Below, one piece after another: positions 42,292-50,735 of a DNA stretch of 64,000 nt; the stretch's first letter is position 1; every line of letters begins with the position of its first letter. The stretch is from Brotaphodocola faecis (GTDB lineage Bacteria > Bacillota > Clostridia > Lachnospirales > Lachnospiraceae). Location: the NCBI RefSeq assembly GCF_040096075.1, contig NZ_JBBMFJ010000021.1:1-64000 (forward strand), written 5' to 3'. The position numbers and the translations under genes were made by a program. The notes under the pieces were generated by a model. The model searched no databases. It was not told the DNA's origin and saw only the letters and a list, made by a program, of their open reading frames with translations.

Positions 42292-43881
42292 TTACATCAG
42301 CGGCGCAAACAACCTCAATACTTTTCCTGCGATTTTTTTCGGAATCGGATAGGTTTTGCAGTCTTCCAGCGTAATCTCCCGGCAGTGTTTCAGGGTTTCC
42401 TGGAAGTCTGCTTCGGCCTGCTGGACAGCCGGGTTCCGGAACAGGTAGACCGCGCACTCGAAATGCAGATGCAGGCTCCGGTAGTCCATGTTGATGGAGC
42501 CTACCACGGCCTTCGTATTATCACTGGTGAATACCTTGGCATGTACAAAGCCCGGCATATATTCATAAATCTTCACGCCGGCCTGCAGAAGTTCCGCGTA
42601 ATAAGACCGGGCCAGCAGGTACGCGTATATCTTGTCCGGAATGTGCGGCATGATGATGATGGTCTCAATTCCCCGCTTTGCCGCAAAAGTCAGCGAGGTG
42701 ATCATGTCACTGTCCAGGATCAGATACGGCGTCATGATGTGCACATAGTAGCGGGATTCGTTTAAAATATCCATATAAACGTGCTGCCCCACTGTCTCAT
42801 TGTCCAGCGGGCTGTCACCGTATGGCATCGCAAAGCCAGAACGGTCCAGTTCTGCCGGATACTGGTAGTCCGGCCTGCACAGATAGCGGGCATAATCATC
42901 CGCCTCATGCTCGGTGATATTCCACATCTGCAGAAACATCATCAGAAAACCGGTAGCCGCATCTCCTTTTAACATGATGGCCGTATCCTTCCAATGACCG
43001 AACCGCACCTTCCGGTTGATGTACTCGTCCGCCAGATTCACACCGCCGGTGAATGCCGTGTGACCATCAATCACTGTAATCTTACGATGATCACGGTTAT
43101 TCTGATAGGAAGAAAGCACAGGGCGCACCGGAGAGAACATTTTACAGCGGATTCCATATTTTTCCAGCTGTTTCGGGTATCCGTAGGGCATCAGCGTCAG
43201 GCTGCACATGCCATCATACATAAAACGTACCTCCACACCAGAGGCCGCTTTCTCCTTCAGAATTTCCAGAATGTTGTCCCACATCTCGCCTTTTTCCACG
43301 ATAAAATATTCCATGAAAATGTAGCGTTCCGCTTTCTTCAGTTCCTCCAGAAGTACCGGATACATATCATCGCCCAGCGGGAAATACTGCGCGCTGGTAT
43401 TCTCCCAAATGGGGTATCCGCCATACTCATTCATATAGTAAGCCAGCCTTGCCGTACCCCGGCTCTCCCGGTACAGCCGCTCCATAACCTCCGGCTGCTG
43501 CTTTAAAAGTGGTTTTGTTTCTTCTATTATATCCTTCAGTCTCCTGTCAATGGCCCGGGTGCCAGGCTGTGTCTCCAAAAACAGATAAAACAGGGCGCCA
43601 AACACCGGAAACACCAGCACCGGAATGATCCAGGAAAGCTGGTAGGAAGGATTCTGATTTTTATTGATGATGTAGATGACAACCACCGCACTTAAGCCAA
43701 CAAAGCCGCCGTACAGGTAAAATACATGTTCCCGCAGCCACTGAAAGCTGTACATAAGAATTATGAACTGAATCAGAAGCGCTGTAATCACAAATGCAGT
43801 ACGTCCGAATACCACCCGCAGCAAACGTCCCCACGTTTTCTTTTTCGGTTTATGCAGTTCCCATTCTTCCTGAATATTCAT
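42292..43881 (-). CDS. cls: Cardiolipin synthase
   Basis: Cls joins two phosphatidylglycerol molecules to cardiolipin at the membrane. The 529-residue protein starts with two membrane helices (about residues 28-85), then has two phospholipase-D motifs: HRKITVIDGHTAFTGG and HAKVFTSDNTKAVVGS (HxKxxxxD). Length and order are standard for the Firmicutes form. It follows the LTA-synthase-like gene by about 115 bp. Confidence 0.95.
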   Translation of the reverse strand: MNIQEEWELHKPKKKTWGRLLRVVFGRTAFVITALLIQFIILMYSFQWLREHVFYLYGGFVGLSAVVVIYIINKNQNPSYQLSWIIPVLVFPVFGALFYLFLETQPGTRAIDRRLKDIIEETKPLLKQQPEVMERLYRESRGTARLAYYMNEYGGYPIWENTSAQYFPLGDDMYPVLLEELKKAERYIFMEYFIVEKGEMWDNILEILKEKAASGVEVRFMYDGMCSLTLMPYGYPKQLEKYGIRCKMFSPVRPVLSSYQNNRDHRKITVIDGHTAFTGGVNLADEYINRKVRFGHWKDTAIMLKGDAATGFLMMFLQMWNITEHEADDYARYLCRPDYQYPAELDRSGFAMPYGDSPLDNETVGQHVYMDILNESRYYVHIMTPYLILDSDMITSLTFAAKRGIETIIIMPHIPDKIYAYLLARSYYAELLQAGVKIYEYMPGFVHAKVFTSDNTKAVVGSINMDYRSLHLHFECAVYLFRNPAVQQAEADFQETLKHCREITLEDCKTYPIPKKIAGKVLRLFAPLM

Positions 43882-43997
43882 TGTCCTCGTCTCCTGTCTC
43901 TTGCTGCTGTTTCAGCATCATCTGCTGTCCTGTTCTCTCAATCCTCGCCCACGGACTGGATTTCTAAATTCACCAGCCATTCAGTTCCCAGCATCAC

Positions 43998-45893
43998 TTA
44001 CTGTTTCTTTCTCGCTGTCCCCAAATGGATCTTGTCCCGCCCCACCTGCTGAACGGTAATCTCTTCTCCTGCTTTGGGTTCAACACCTTTTGCAATCAGC
44101 CTGCTTTCCGAATAATACTGGGTATCTACAGCTTTACCATCCACACAAATCTTGGACCAGCTGTTAAACGGACCTCCAAATACAATCACCTGATCGGTAT
44201 TGTGCACCGTAGTTCCCTGAATGATTGGCGTGACACCAAATTCCAGATGCGTTGCCTGATACGGCGACTCACCGCCGTAGACCTCGTGATCTCCATACAG
44301 AATATCATACTGCAGAATCTTCATAGCATCCAGATAGCCCTGAGTGTCCGTATCGTGGGCATCCAGATGGCGCTGGTGAAAACGGATCATGGTTCCCTCA
44401 TGGATGTCCAGCAGATTCAGCACATGAGCCGCAAGCTGATACGACTCTACATCCCGTTTCACAACCGGAAGATTCAAATTATTCCACACGACATATTTTG
44501 TCTGAAACAGGCTTCCATTCTCCATCTCTTCCGCTGTCCACTCAAAGCCCGGCAGATGGTCTCCGTACAGCACCAGAACCGTCGGTTCCAGCCGGGTATT
44601 TAACATGTTGATGAGCTGGCCCACGAATTCATCCATCTCATGAATCTGCTCACAGTAATATTCAAAGGACGGATACTTTCCATGTCCCTGCACGGAAATC
44701 GTGTATACAAAATCACTTCCAATCGTAGAATCCAGTACCTTCTCAATTTCTCCTACCAGCACTTTGTCCTTACACCAGCCGGTTGGATTCCGTTCAATGT
44801 CGTACATATATTCAATCGGCGTAAACGTATCAAAGCCAAGCTGGGCAAACACCTTATGGCGGTCGTAGAAGGTTGCCTCATTATTATGCACCGCATGGGC
44901 CCTGTAACCCAGATTTTTCATATCAAACGCCATGCTCTCGCAGGCTGTCTTCTGCAGGATTGTCTTGTACGGGTATTCGCCCGGACCGAAGAAATCCAGA
45001 TTCATGGCACTGATACACTCAAACTCTGTGTTCGCTGTTCCGGCTCCTACCGAAGGAACACTTAAGTACCCAGACGGAAAACTCCGCTCCAGAAAATGAA
45101 ATATCGGAATCGGATCGCCCTGCACCGGATTATTCCGCCACAGCGTCGGATCAAAAAAGGATTCCAGCTGCAGCATAATGATATTCGGATAACGTTCCTC
45201 TATGGTTTTCGGTACCTCAGTCTGAGTCTGTTCCTCACTTTCCAGCTGATCTACCATGGCCGTATCATAACTGTCTGGCTTATCGATTCCCGTATTCAGC
45301 AGGGAATTCGCAAAACAGTAGACAAACCCATAATCCTTATACGCCTGCCCGATGTTCCCAAAATGCAGCGCCACCGTTCCGGATGCCACAGAAATGTTCA
45401 GCACAGCCCAGATCACCAGCATGGAAATGGCTGCCACACAGCCCGACTCTGTAAAATTAACCTTCTGCGCATCCATTGGTGCCCTTTTCCAGAGCAGCAC
45501 GCAGAACATAACCACCGCAGCGGCTGCCACTGCCATCAGAATAATCTGCCACCAGGTCAGATACGTTGTAAGAAGCGTTGCCGCATATTTCATCAGACGC
45601 AGATCTGACGCAGTAAACGGGGTTGTCCGAAACACCAGCAGCACACTGTTGGCAATGGCCGCAGTCAGTCCGAGTACGAAAAGGACGACTGTAAGAAATA
45701 CCTTCCGCCTCGTAAAAAACACCAGCAGAAACGGAGCCAGAAACAGCAGGGTATCCAGCACGAATACCATAGGTGTGTGAACGACAAAACTGACTGCTCC
45801 CAAAAATGATTTCCGGTTCAGAATCTCTGTTGCCACATTCAGCAGCAATGCCGTTCCCACCAGAATACCCAGTATTTTCCACAATCGTTTCAT
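43998..45893 (-). CDS. LTA-synthase-family membrane sulfatase/phosphoglycerol transferase
   Basis: The 631-residue protein has five N-terminal membrane helices (about residues 5-170) and an external sulfatase-type domain with metal site features MLQLESFFD, SVGAGTANTEFE (catalytic Thr) and LYGDHLPGFE. This is the architecture of lipoteichoic acid synthases, which polymerise glycerol-phosphate from phosphatidylglycerol. A C-terminal extension of about 100 residues (Ig-like or beta-rich) follows the sulfatase domain. Whether it makes polyglycerol-phosphate LTA or modifies another glycan with phosphoglycerol cannot be told. cls lies downstream, so both draw on phosphatidylglycerol. Confidence 0.9.
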   Translation of the reverse strand: MKRLWKILGILVGTALLLNVATEILNRKSFLGAVSFVVHTPMVFVLDTLLFLAPFLLVFFTRRKVFLTVVLFVLGLTAAIANSVLLVFRTTPFTASDLRLMKYAATLLTTYLTWWQIILMAVAAAAVVMFCVLLWKRAPMDAQKVNFTESGCVAAISMLVIWAVLNISVASGTVALHFGNIGQAYKDYGFVYCFANSLLNTGIDKPDSYDTAMVDQLESEEQTQTEVPKTIEERYPNIIMLQLESFFDPTLWRNNPVQGDPIPIFHFLERSFPSGYLSVPSVGAGTANTEFECISAMNLDFFGPGEYPYKTILQKTACESMAFDMKNLGYRAHAVHNNEATFYDRHKVFAQLGFDTFTPIEYMYDIERNPTGWCKDKVLVGEIEKVLDSTIGSDFVYTISVQGHGKYPSFEYYCEQIHEMDEFVGQLINMLNTRLEPTVLVLYGDHLPGFEWTAEEMENGSLFQTKYVVWNNLNLPVVKRDVESYQLAAHVLNLLDIHEGTMIRFHQRHLDAHDTDTQGYLDAMKILQYDILYGDHEVYGGESPYQATHLEFGVTPIIQGTTVHNTDQVIVFGGPFNSWSKICVDGKAVDTQYYSESRLIAKGVEPKAGEEITVQQVGRDKIHLGTARKKQ

Positions 45894-46031
45894 AACTCTG
45901 TCCTTTCGCCAAGTCTTTTCTCATTTGTATTGTTTTCGTTCCAATTTCTACATCTGTAAACCGTAACCACATTTTAACATACTCTTCAAAAAATCTACAT
46001 AGTATTTTTCCATAAAGGCACAATGCCCAGC

Positions 46032-46060
46032 TTGAATTTTTCTATACTTTCTCCTATAAT
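46032..46060 (+). promoter_or_regulatory. Vegetative promoter of the COG2426 gene
   Basis: TTGAAT (46032-46037) and TATAAT (46055-46060) are spaced by 17 bp, close to the sigma-A consensus, about 80 bp upstream of the start codon. Confidence 0.8.
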
Positions 46061-46139
46061 AGAGCCTATGCGAAATTTCTCAGATTCATAGAATTTTTGC
46101 ATAGCCATACAACAAAATAAGAAAAAGTGAGGATATGTT

Positions 46140-46649
46140 ATGACTGATACTCTGGTACAGGGACTTGCTTCCCTGCTTGGAGGCAAGGTATCCGGCGAGG
46201 TGATCATCTTTATCATCTCCATGATCCCGATCCTAGAACTGCGAGGCGGACTGCTTGCCGCGTCTCCGGCCCTCTTAAATGTTCCGATTCTGCGGGCCAT
46301 TCCCATCTGTGTCATTGGAAACCTGCTTCCAATCCCATTCATTCTGCTTCTGATCGAGCGGGTTCTGAATGTCATGGAAGGCATTCCGGGCCTGGGCAAA
46401 GTCGCCGTCTGGGTTCGCCAGAAAGCCGACAAGAACAAAGGACAGATTGAGAAATTTGGATTCTGGGGTCTGGTGCTCTTTGTAGGAATCCCGCTCCCCG
46501 GCACCGGCGCCTGGACCGGCTCTCTGGTTGCCGCCCTGCTCCACATGAAATTCGGCAAAGCCATTGGTGCCATCTTTTGCGGCATCGTCATGGCCACTGT
46601 AATTATGTCCCTTTTATCCTACGGACTGCTTGGCGCGCTCTTCGCCTAA
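46140..46649 (+). CDS. Small multidrug-export-like membrane protein (COG2426)
   Basis: The 169-residue protein has four to five membrane segments and the family pattern: an ISMIPILELRGG motif in the first helix region and GIPLPGTGAWTGS in the middle, which mirror each other as in DedA-like inverted repeats. The family is annotated as small multi-drug export protein, but a transport substrate is not established. The gene has its own strong promoter and terminator and is monocistronic. Confidence 0.88.
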   Translation: MTDTLVQGLASLLGGKVSGEVIIFIISMIPILELRGGLLAASPALLNVPILRAIPICVIGNLLPIPFILLLIERVLNVMEGIPGLGKVAVWVRQKADKNKGQIEKFGFWGLVLFVGIPLPGTGAWTGSLVAALLHMKFGKAIGAIFCGIVMATVIMSLLSYGLLGALFA

Positions 46650-46734
46650 ACGGTACGGTTGCTGGAAACGCCAGTCGAAAAATGCTCCGGTCTCCGAAAT
46701 TTTCAGCATATCAGGTTGTACGCACCTTGAACCA

Positions 46735-46779
46735 CAAAAAAGCTCCCGAACCTGCTTTCGCAGGCCGGGAGCTTTTTTT
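46735..46779. terminator. Bidirectional terminator between the COG2426 gene and PFOR
   Basis: AGCTCCCG...CGGGAGCT, with an inner CCTGC-tttc-GCAGG stem, is flanked by A-rich sequence on the left and TTTTTTT on the right. It can stop transcription from both convergent genes. Confidence 0.9.
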
Positions 46780-46880
46780 ACGCTACAGCACAAGTCATTC
46801 CATCCGGAACTGACCCGCTCACGCTGCCCCGGCAAACCGGGACAGCTATGAACGATTTATATGAAATTTCTCACGAACGA

Positions 46881-49800
46881 TTACTCGTTGTCGTTACCGT
46901 ACAGCTTAACCAGCTTGGTCAGGTACTCGTAACGCTCCTTAGCCTCTGCCTCGTTTCTAGCGAACAGGGTAGCTGCTCTCTCCGGATTCTTCATAGCCAG
47001 AGATGCGTAACGAACCTCGCCCTTCAGGAAGTCCTGATAGCCTTCCATGTTCGGAGCCTTGCTGTCCAGGCTGAACTTCTTCTCAGCAGCCGGGTTGAAG
47101 CGGAAGTTGTTCCAGTAACCGGTCTCAACTGCCAGTTTCTCCTCGGTCTGAGCTTTGCTCATGCCCTTCTTGATACCGTGGTTGATACACGGAGCGTAAG
47201 CCAGGATCAGGGACGGACCCGGATATGCCTCTGCCTCAGCGATAGCCTTAACAGTCTGAGCATAATCAGCACCCATGGAGATCTGAGCTACGTATACATA
47301 ACCGTAAGACATTGCGATGCTTGCAAGGTCTTTCTTCTTGGTCTCTTTACCGCCAGCTGCGAACTGAGCTACAGCACCAGTCTTGGTAGCCTTAGAGGAC
47401 TGACCGCCGGTGTTGGAGTAAACCTCGGTATCGAATACCATAACGTTGATGTCCTTACCGGAAGCAAGGATATGGTCTACGCCGCCGAAGCCGATATCGT
47501 AAGCCCATCCATCACCACCGAATACCCACTGGGACTTCTTAGCCAGGTAGTTCTTGTTAGCAACGATGTACTTGCAGGTCGGGCAGTCAACGCCTTCCAG
47601 AGCTGCAACTAACTTATCGGTAGCGGTACCGTTGGTAGCGCCTACCTTGAAGGTATCTAAGTACTCTTTGCATGCAGCCTTAACTTCCTCAGAAGCGTTC
47701 TCGTTCGCTGCAACCTGCTCTACCTTCTCCTTTAACTCATCACGGATTGCGTTCTGAGCCAGTAACATACCGTAACCAAACTCTGCAGCATCCTCGAACA
47801 GGGAGTTATCCCATGCCGGACCCTGGCCCTTAGCGTTTACGGTGTAAGGAGTAGACGGTGAAGAGTTACCCCAGATAGAAGAACATCCAGTTGCGTTGGA
47901 GATGTACATTCTGTCACCGAACAGCTGGGTGATCAGCTTAGCGTACGGAGTCTCACCACATCCAGCACATGCGCCGGAGAACTCAAGTAACGGCTGTTTG
48001 AACTGGGAACCCTTAACGGTGGTCTCTTTGAACTTAGCAACAACATCCTCTTTGACCGGCAGGGTTACTGCGTAATCAAAGGTCTTCTGCTCGTCAAGGT
48101 GCTTGTCAAGCTTATCCATGGTAAGAGCCTTCTCGCCCTTCTTGCCAGGACATACGTTTGCACAGGAACCACAACCGGTACAGTCAAGTGCAGATACAGC
48201 GATGGTGAACTTGTACTGCGGCATACCGGTTAACGGTAAGGTAGCACCCTCAACCTTAGCAGCCTCTTCCTCGGTCATAGCAACCGGACGGATTGCTGCG
48301 TGCGGGCAGACATAAGAACAGAAGTTACACTGGATACAGTTCTCGGAATTCCATACCGGAACGTCTACAGCGATACCACGTTTCTCGAATGCAGCGGAAC
48401 CGGACGGGGTATTACCATCTACATAATCCTTGAATGCAGATACCGGTAAGTTGTTACCCTCCTGAGCGCTGACTTTGGTCTGGATATTGTTAACGAAATC
48501 AACAACGTCTTTTCTGTCGCCGGAAACGGTCTTGTAATCAAGGCCCTCATCCTCACAGTTCTTCCAGCTCTCCGGAACCTCTACCTTAACAACGCCGGTT
48601 GCACCAGCATCGATAGCAGCCCAGTTCTTCTTAACAACGTCCTCACCCTTACGGCCGTAGGTCTTCTGAGCAGCAGCCTTCATCAGGTCGATTGCTTTCT
48701 CCTCCGGAATGATACCGGTCAGTTTGAAGAATGCGGACTGTAAGATGGTGTTGATACGGGTCGGGCCCATGCCGGTCTCGATACCGATCTTAACGCCGTC
48801 GATGGTGTAGAAGTTGATGTTGTGGTCAGCGATGAATTTCTTCATCTGTCCCGGAAGGTGCTTGTCCAGCTCCTCGTGAGTCCACGGGCAGTTTAACAGG
48901 AAAGTACCGCCGTCAACCAGCTCCTGAACCATGTTGTACTTACGAACGTATGCCGGGTTGTGGCATGCTACGAAGTTTGCCTGATGGATCAGGTAGGTAG
49001 ATTTGATCTTCTTATGACCGAAACGAAGGTGAGACATGGTAACACCGCCGGATTTCTTGGAGTCATAATCGAAGTAAGCCTGTGCGTACATATCGGTGTT
49101 GTCGCCGATGATCTTGATGGAGTTCTTGTTAGCACCTACGGTACCGTCTGCGCCCAGACCCCAGAACTTACAGTTTGTGGTTCCTTCCGGAGTGGTAACA
49201 AGCGGAGCACCTACCGGCAGGGACAGGTTGGTAACATCATCTACGATACCAGTGGTAAATCTCTTGATGGTGTTATTCTCATAGATAGCAACGATCTGAG
49301 ACGGAGTGGTATCTTTGGAACCAAGACCATAACGGCCGGAGAAGATCTCAACCTGGTCGAACTTGCTGCCCTTTAATGCTGCAACAACATCCAGGTATAA
49401 CGGCTCGCCTAAGGAACCCGGCTCTTTGGTTCTGTCAAGAACAGTGATCTTCTTAACGGTATCCGGGATAGCATCGATCAGAGCCTCTGCGCAGAACGGT
49501 CTGTACAGACGAACTTTAACAACACCAACTTTAGCGCCGGTGGTCTTTCTCATGTAGTCGATGGTCTCCTCGATGGTATCGTTAACGGAACCCATAGCGA
49601 TGATAACCTGCTCAGCGTCCTCAGCACCGTAGTAGTTGAACAGTTTGTAGTCGGTACCGATCTTAGCATTTACTTTGTCCATGTACATCTGTACTACAGC
49701 CGGAAGAGCATCGTAGTACGGGTTGCATGCCTCACGAGCCTGGAAGAAGATATCCGGGTTCTGTGCAGAACCTTTCTGGGACGGATGGTTCGGGTTTAAT

Positions 49801-50420
49801 GCGTTTGCACGATACTCTGCAATTGCATCCCAGTCAGCCATCTCAGCCAGATCATCGTAATCCCACTCCTCGATCTTCTGGATCTCGTGAGAGGTACGGA
49901 ATCCATCGAAGAAGTTGATGAACGGAACTTTACCCTTGATTGCAGACAGATGAGCAACCGGAGTTAAGTCCATAACTTCCTGTACGCTGGACTCACACAG
50001 CATAGCGCAGCCGGTCTGACGGCATGCGTAAACGTCGGAATGATCACCGAAGATGTTCAGAGCGTGAGAAGATACTGCACGTGCAGATACATCAATAACG
50101 CCCGGTAACTGCTCACCAGCGATTTTGTACAGATCCGGGATCATCAGAAGAAGACCCTGGGAAGCGGTATAGGTAGTGGTCAGAGCGCCTGCTACCAGAG
50201 AACCGTGAACAGCACCAGCTGCACCGGCCTCGGACTGCATCTCAGTGATCTGTACTGTACGGCCGAAGATGTTCTTTCTGCCTTCAGTAGCCCACTCATC
50301 CGTATGCTCAGGCATTACGGAAGACGGAGTAATCGGGTACATAGCCGCAACTTCGGTAAATGCGTAAGAAGCATGAGCAGCAGCCTGATTACCATCCATG
50401 GTTTTCATTTTTCTTGCCAT
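46881..50420 (-). CDS. nifJ: Pyruvate:ferredoxin (flavodoxin) oxidoreductase
   Basis: PFOR oxidises pyruvate with CoA to acetyl-CoA and CO2 and reduces ferredoxin, the central step of clostridial fermentation. The 1179-residue single chain has an N-terminal pyruvate-binding domain (AMYPITPSSVMPEH), a transketolase C-like and gamma domain, and two 4Fe-4S ferredoxin motifs (CIQCNFCSYVCP and CTGCGSCANVCP). A proximal cluster (ACAGCGE) and the TPP site (GDGWAYDIGFGG with VFDTEVYSNTGGQ) follow. Its long leader (50421-50531) has three hairpins and a consensus promoter, which fits high, possibly controlled, expression. Confidence 0.97.
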   Translation of the reverse strand: MARKMKTMDGNQAAAHASYAFTEVAAMYPITPSSVMPEHTDEWATEGRKNIFGRTVQITEMQSEAGAAGAVHGSLVAGALTTTYTASQGLLLMIPDLYKIAGEQLPGVIDVSARAVSSHALNIFGDHSDVYACRQTGCAMLCESSVQEVMDLTPVAHLSAIKGKVPFINFFDGFRTSHEIQKIEEWDYDDLAEMADWDAIAEYRANALNPNHPSQKGSAQNPDIFFQAREACNPYYDALPAVVQMYMDKVNAKIGTDYKLFNYYGAEDAEQVIIAMGSVNDTIEETIDYMRKTTGAKVGVVKVRLYRPFCAEALIDAIPDTVKKITVLDRTKEPGSLGEPLYLDVVAALKGSKFDQVEIFSGRYGLGSKDTTPSQIVAIYENNTIKRFTTGIVDDVTNLSLPVGAPLVTTPEGTTNCKFWGLGADGTVGANKNSIKIIGDNTDMYAQAYFDYDSKKSGGVTMSHLRFGHKKIKSTYLIHQANFVACHNPAYVRKYNMVQELVDGGTFLLNCPWTHEELDKHLPGQMKKFIADHNINFYTIDGVKIGIETGMGPTRINTILQSAFFKLTGIIPEEKAIDLMKAAAQKTYGRKGEDVVKKNWAAIDAGATGVVKVEVPESWKNCEDEGLDYKTVSGDRKDVVDFVNNIQTKVSAQEGNNLPVSAFKDYVDGNTPSGSAAFEKRGIAVDVPVWNSENCIQCNFCSYVCPHAAIRPVAMTEEEAAKVEGATLPLTGMPQYKFTIAVSALDCTGCGSCANVCPGKKGEKALTMDKLDKHLDEQKTFDYAVTLPVKEDVVAKFKETTVKGSQFKQPLLEFSGACAGCGETPYAKLITQLFGDRMYISNATGCSSIWGNSSPSTPYTVNAKGQGPAWDNSLFEDAAEFGYGMLLAQNAIRDELKEKVEQVAANENASEEVKAACKEYLDTFKVGATNGTATDKLVAALEGVDCPTCKYIVANKNYLAKKSQWVFGGDGWAYDIGFGGVDHILASGKDINVMVFDTEVYSNTGGQSSKATKTGAVAQFAAGGKETKKKDLASIAMSYGYVYVAQISMGADYAQTVKAIAEAEAYPGPSLILAYAPCINHGIKKGMSKAQTEEKLAVETGYWNNFRFNPAAEKKFSLDSKAPNMEGYQDFLKGEVRYASLAMKNPERAATLFARNEAEAKERYEYLTKLVKLYGNDNE

Positions 50421-50445
50421 TTGATTATCCTCCTACAAATGTGAA

Positions 50446-50530
50446 TATGCTTTTGCCCGGTAAAAAACCGGGAAGTTTTCCGGCAAAAAAGCACCGGAAA
50501 GAGAAGTCTCCCCGCATAAGGAGACTGACC
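50446..50530 (-). promoter_or_regulatory. Structured 5' leader of nifJ (three hairpins)
   Basis: In transcript order three hairpins occur: GTCTCC-ttatgcg-GGGAGAC (about 50505-50525), TCCGG-tgcttttttg-CCGGA (about 50479-50499) and CCCGGT-tttttt-ACCGGG (about 50457-50474). They fill most of the leader of about 110 bases. No known riboswitch class is recognised. Likely roles are mRNA stabilisation or attenuation. Confidence 0.5.
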
Positions 50531-50537
50531 TGTGTAT

Positions 50538-50565
50538 ATTATAGCAACTTTTTATCGTTTTGCAA
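50538..50565 (-). promoter_or_regulatory. Vegetative promoter of nifJ
   Basis: TTGCAA (50560-50565) and a perfect TATAAT (50538-50543) with a 16-bp spacer lie on the minus strand, about 120 bp before the PFOR start codon. Confidence 0.8.
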
Positions 50566-50662
50566 ACATGAAAACAGGAAATTCGCGTATTATTTTGCAT
50601 ACAATCCGCACAAAAAGCAGGTTAGCAATGGCTTATTCCGGATTTTTTTATCGGAAAAAGAA

Positions 50663-50691
50663 ACAGGAGCGCCCGCAAAAAGCACTCCTGT
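50663..50691 (-). terminator. Terminator after the VanW-family gene
   Basis: ACAGGAGTGC pairs with GCGCTCCTGT (one G-U pair) around a loop of about nine bases, followed on the minus strand by a T-rich TTCTTTTTCC. It lies 44 bp past the stop codon. Confidence 0.75.
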
Positions 50692-50735
50692 TTTGTGAAA
50701 TATTTTGCAATTTCTCAATAAGCCTGATTTTGTTT

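Noticed and set aside
46823..46846. Hairpin GCTGCCCCGG-caaa-CCGGGACAGC after nifJ considered as terminator
   Set aside because: No T-run follows on the minus strand; the strong bidirectional terminator at 46735-46779 does the job.
46848..47612. Plus-strand open frame (254 codons) opposite nifJ
   Set aside because: PFOR motifs on the minus strand cover the same bases; the plus frame has no recognisable domain.
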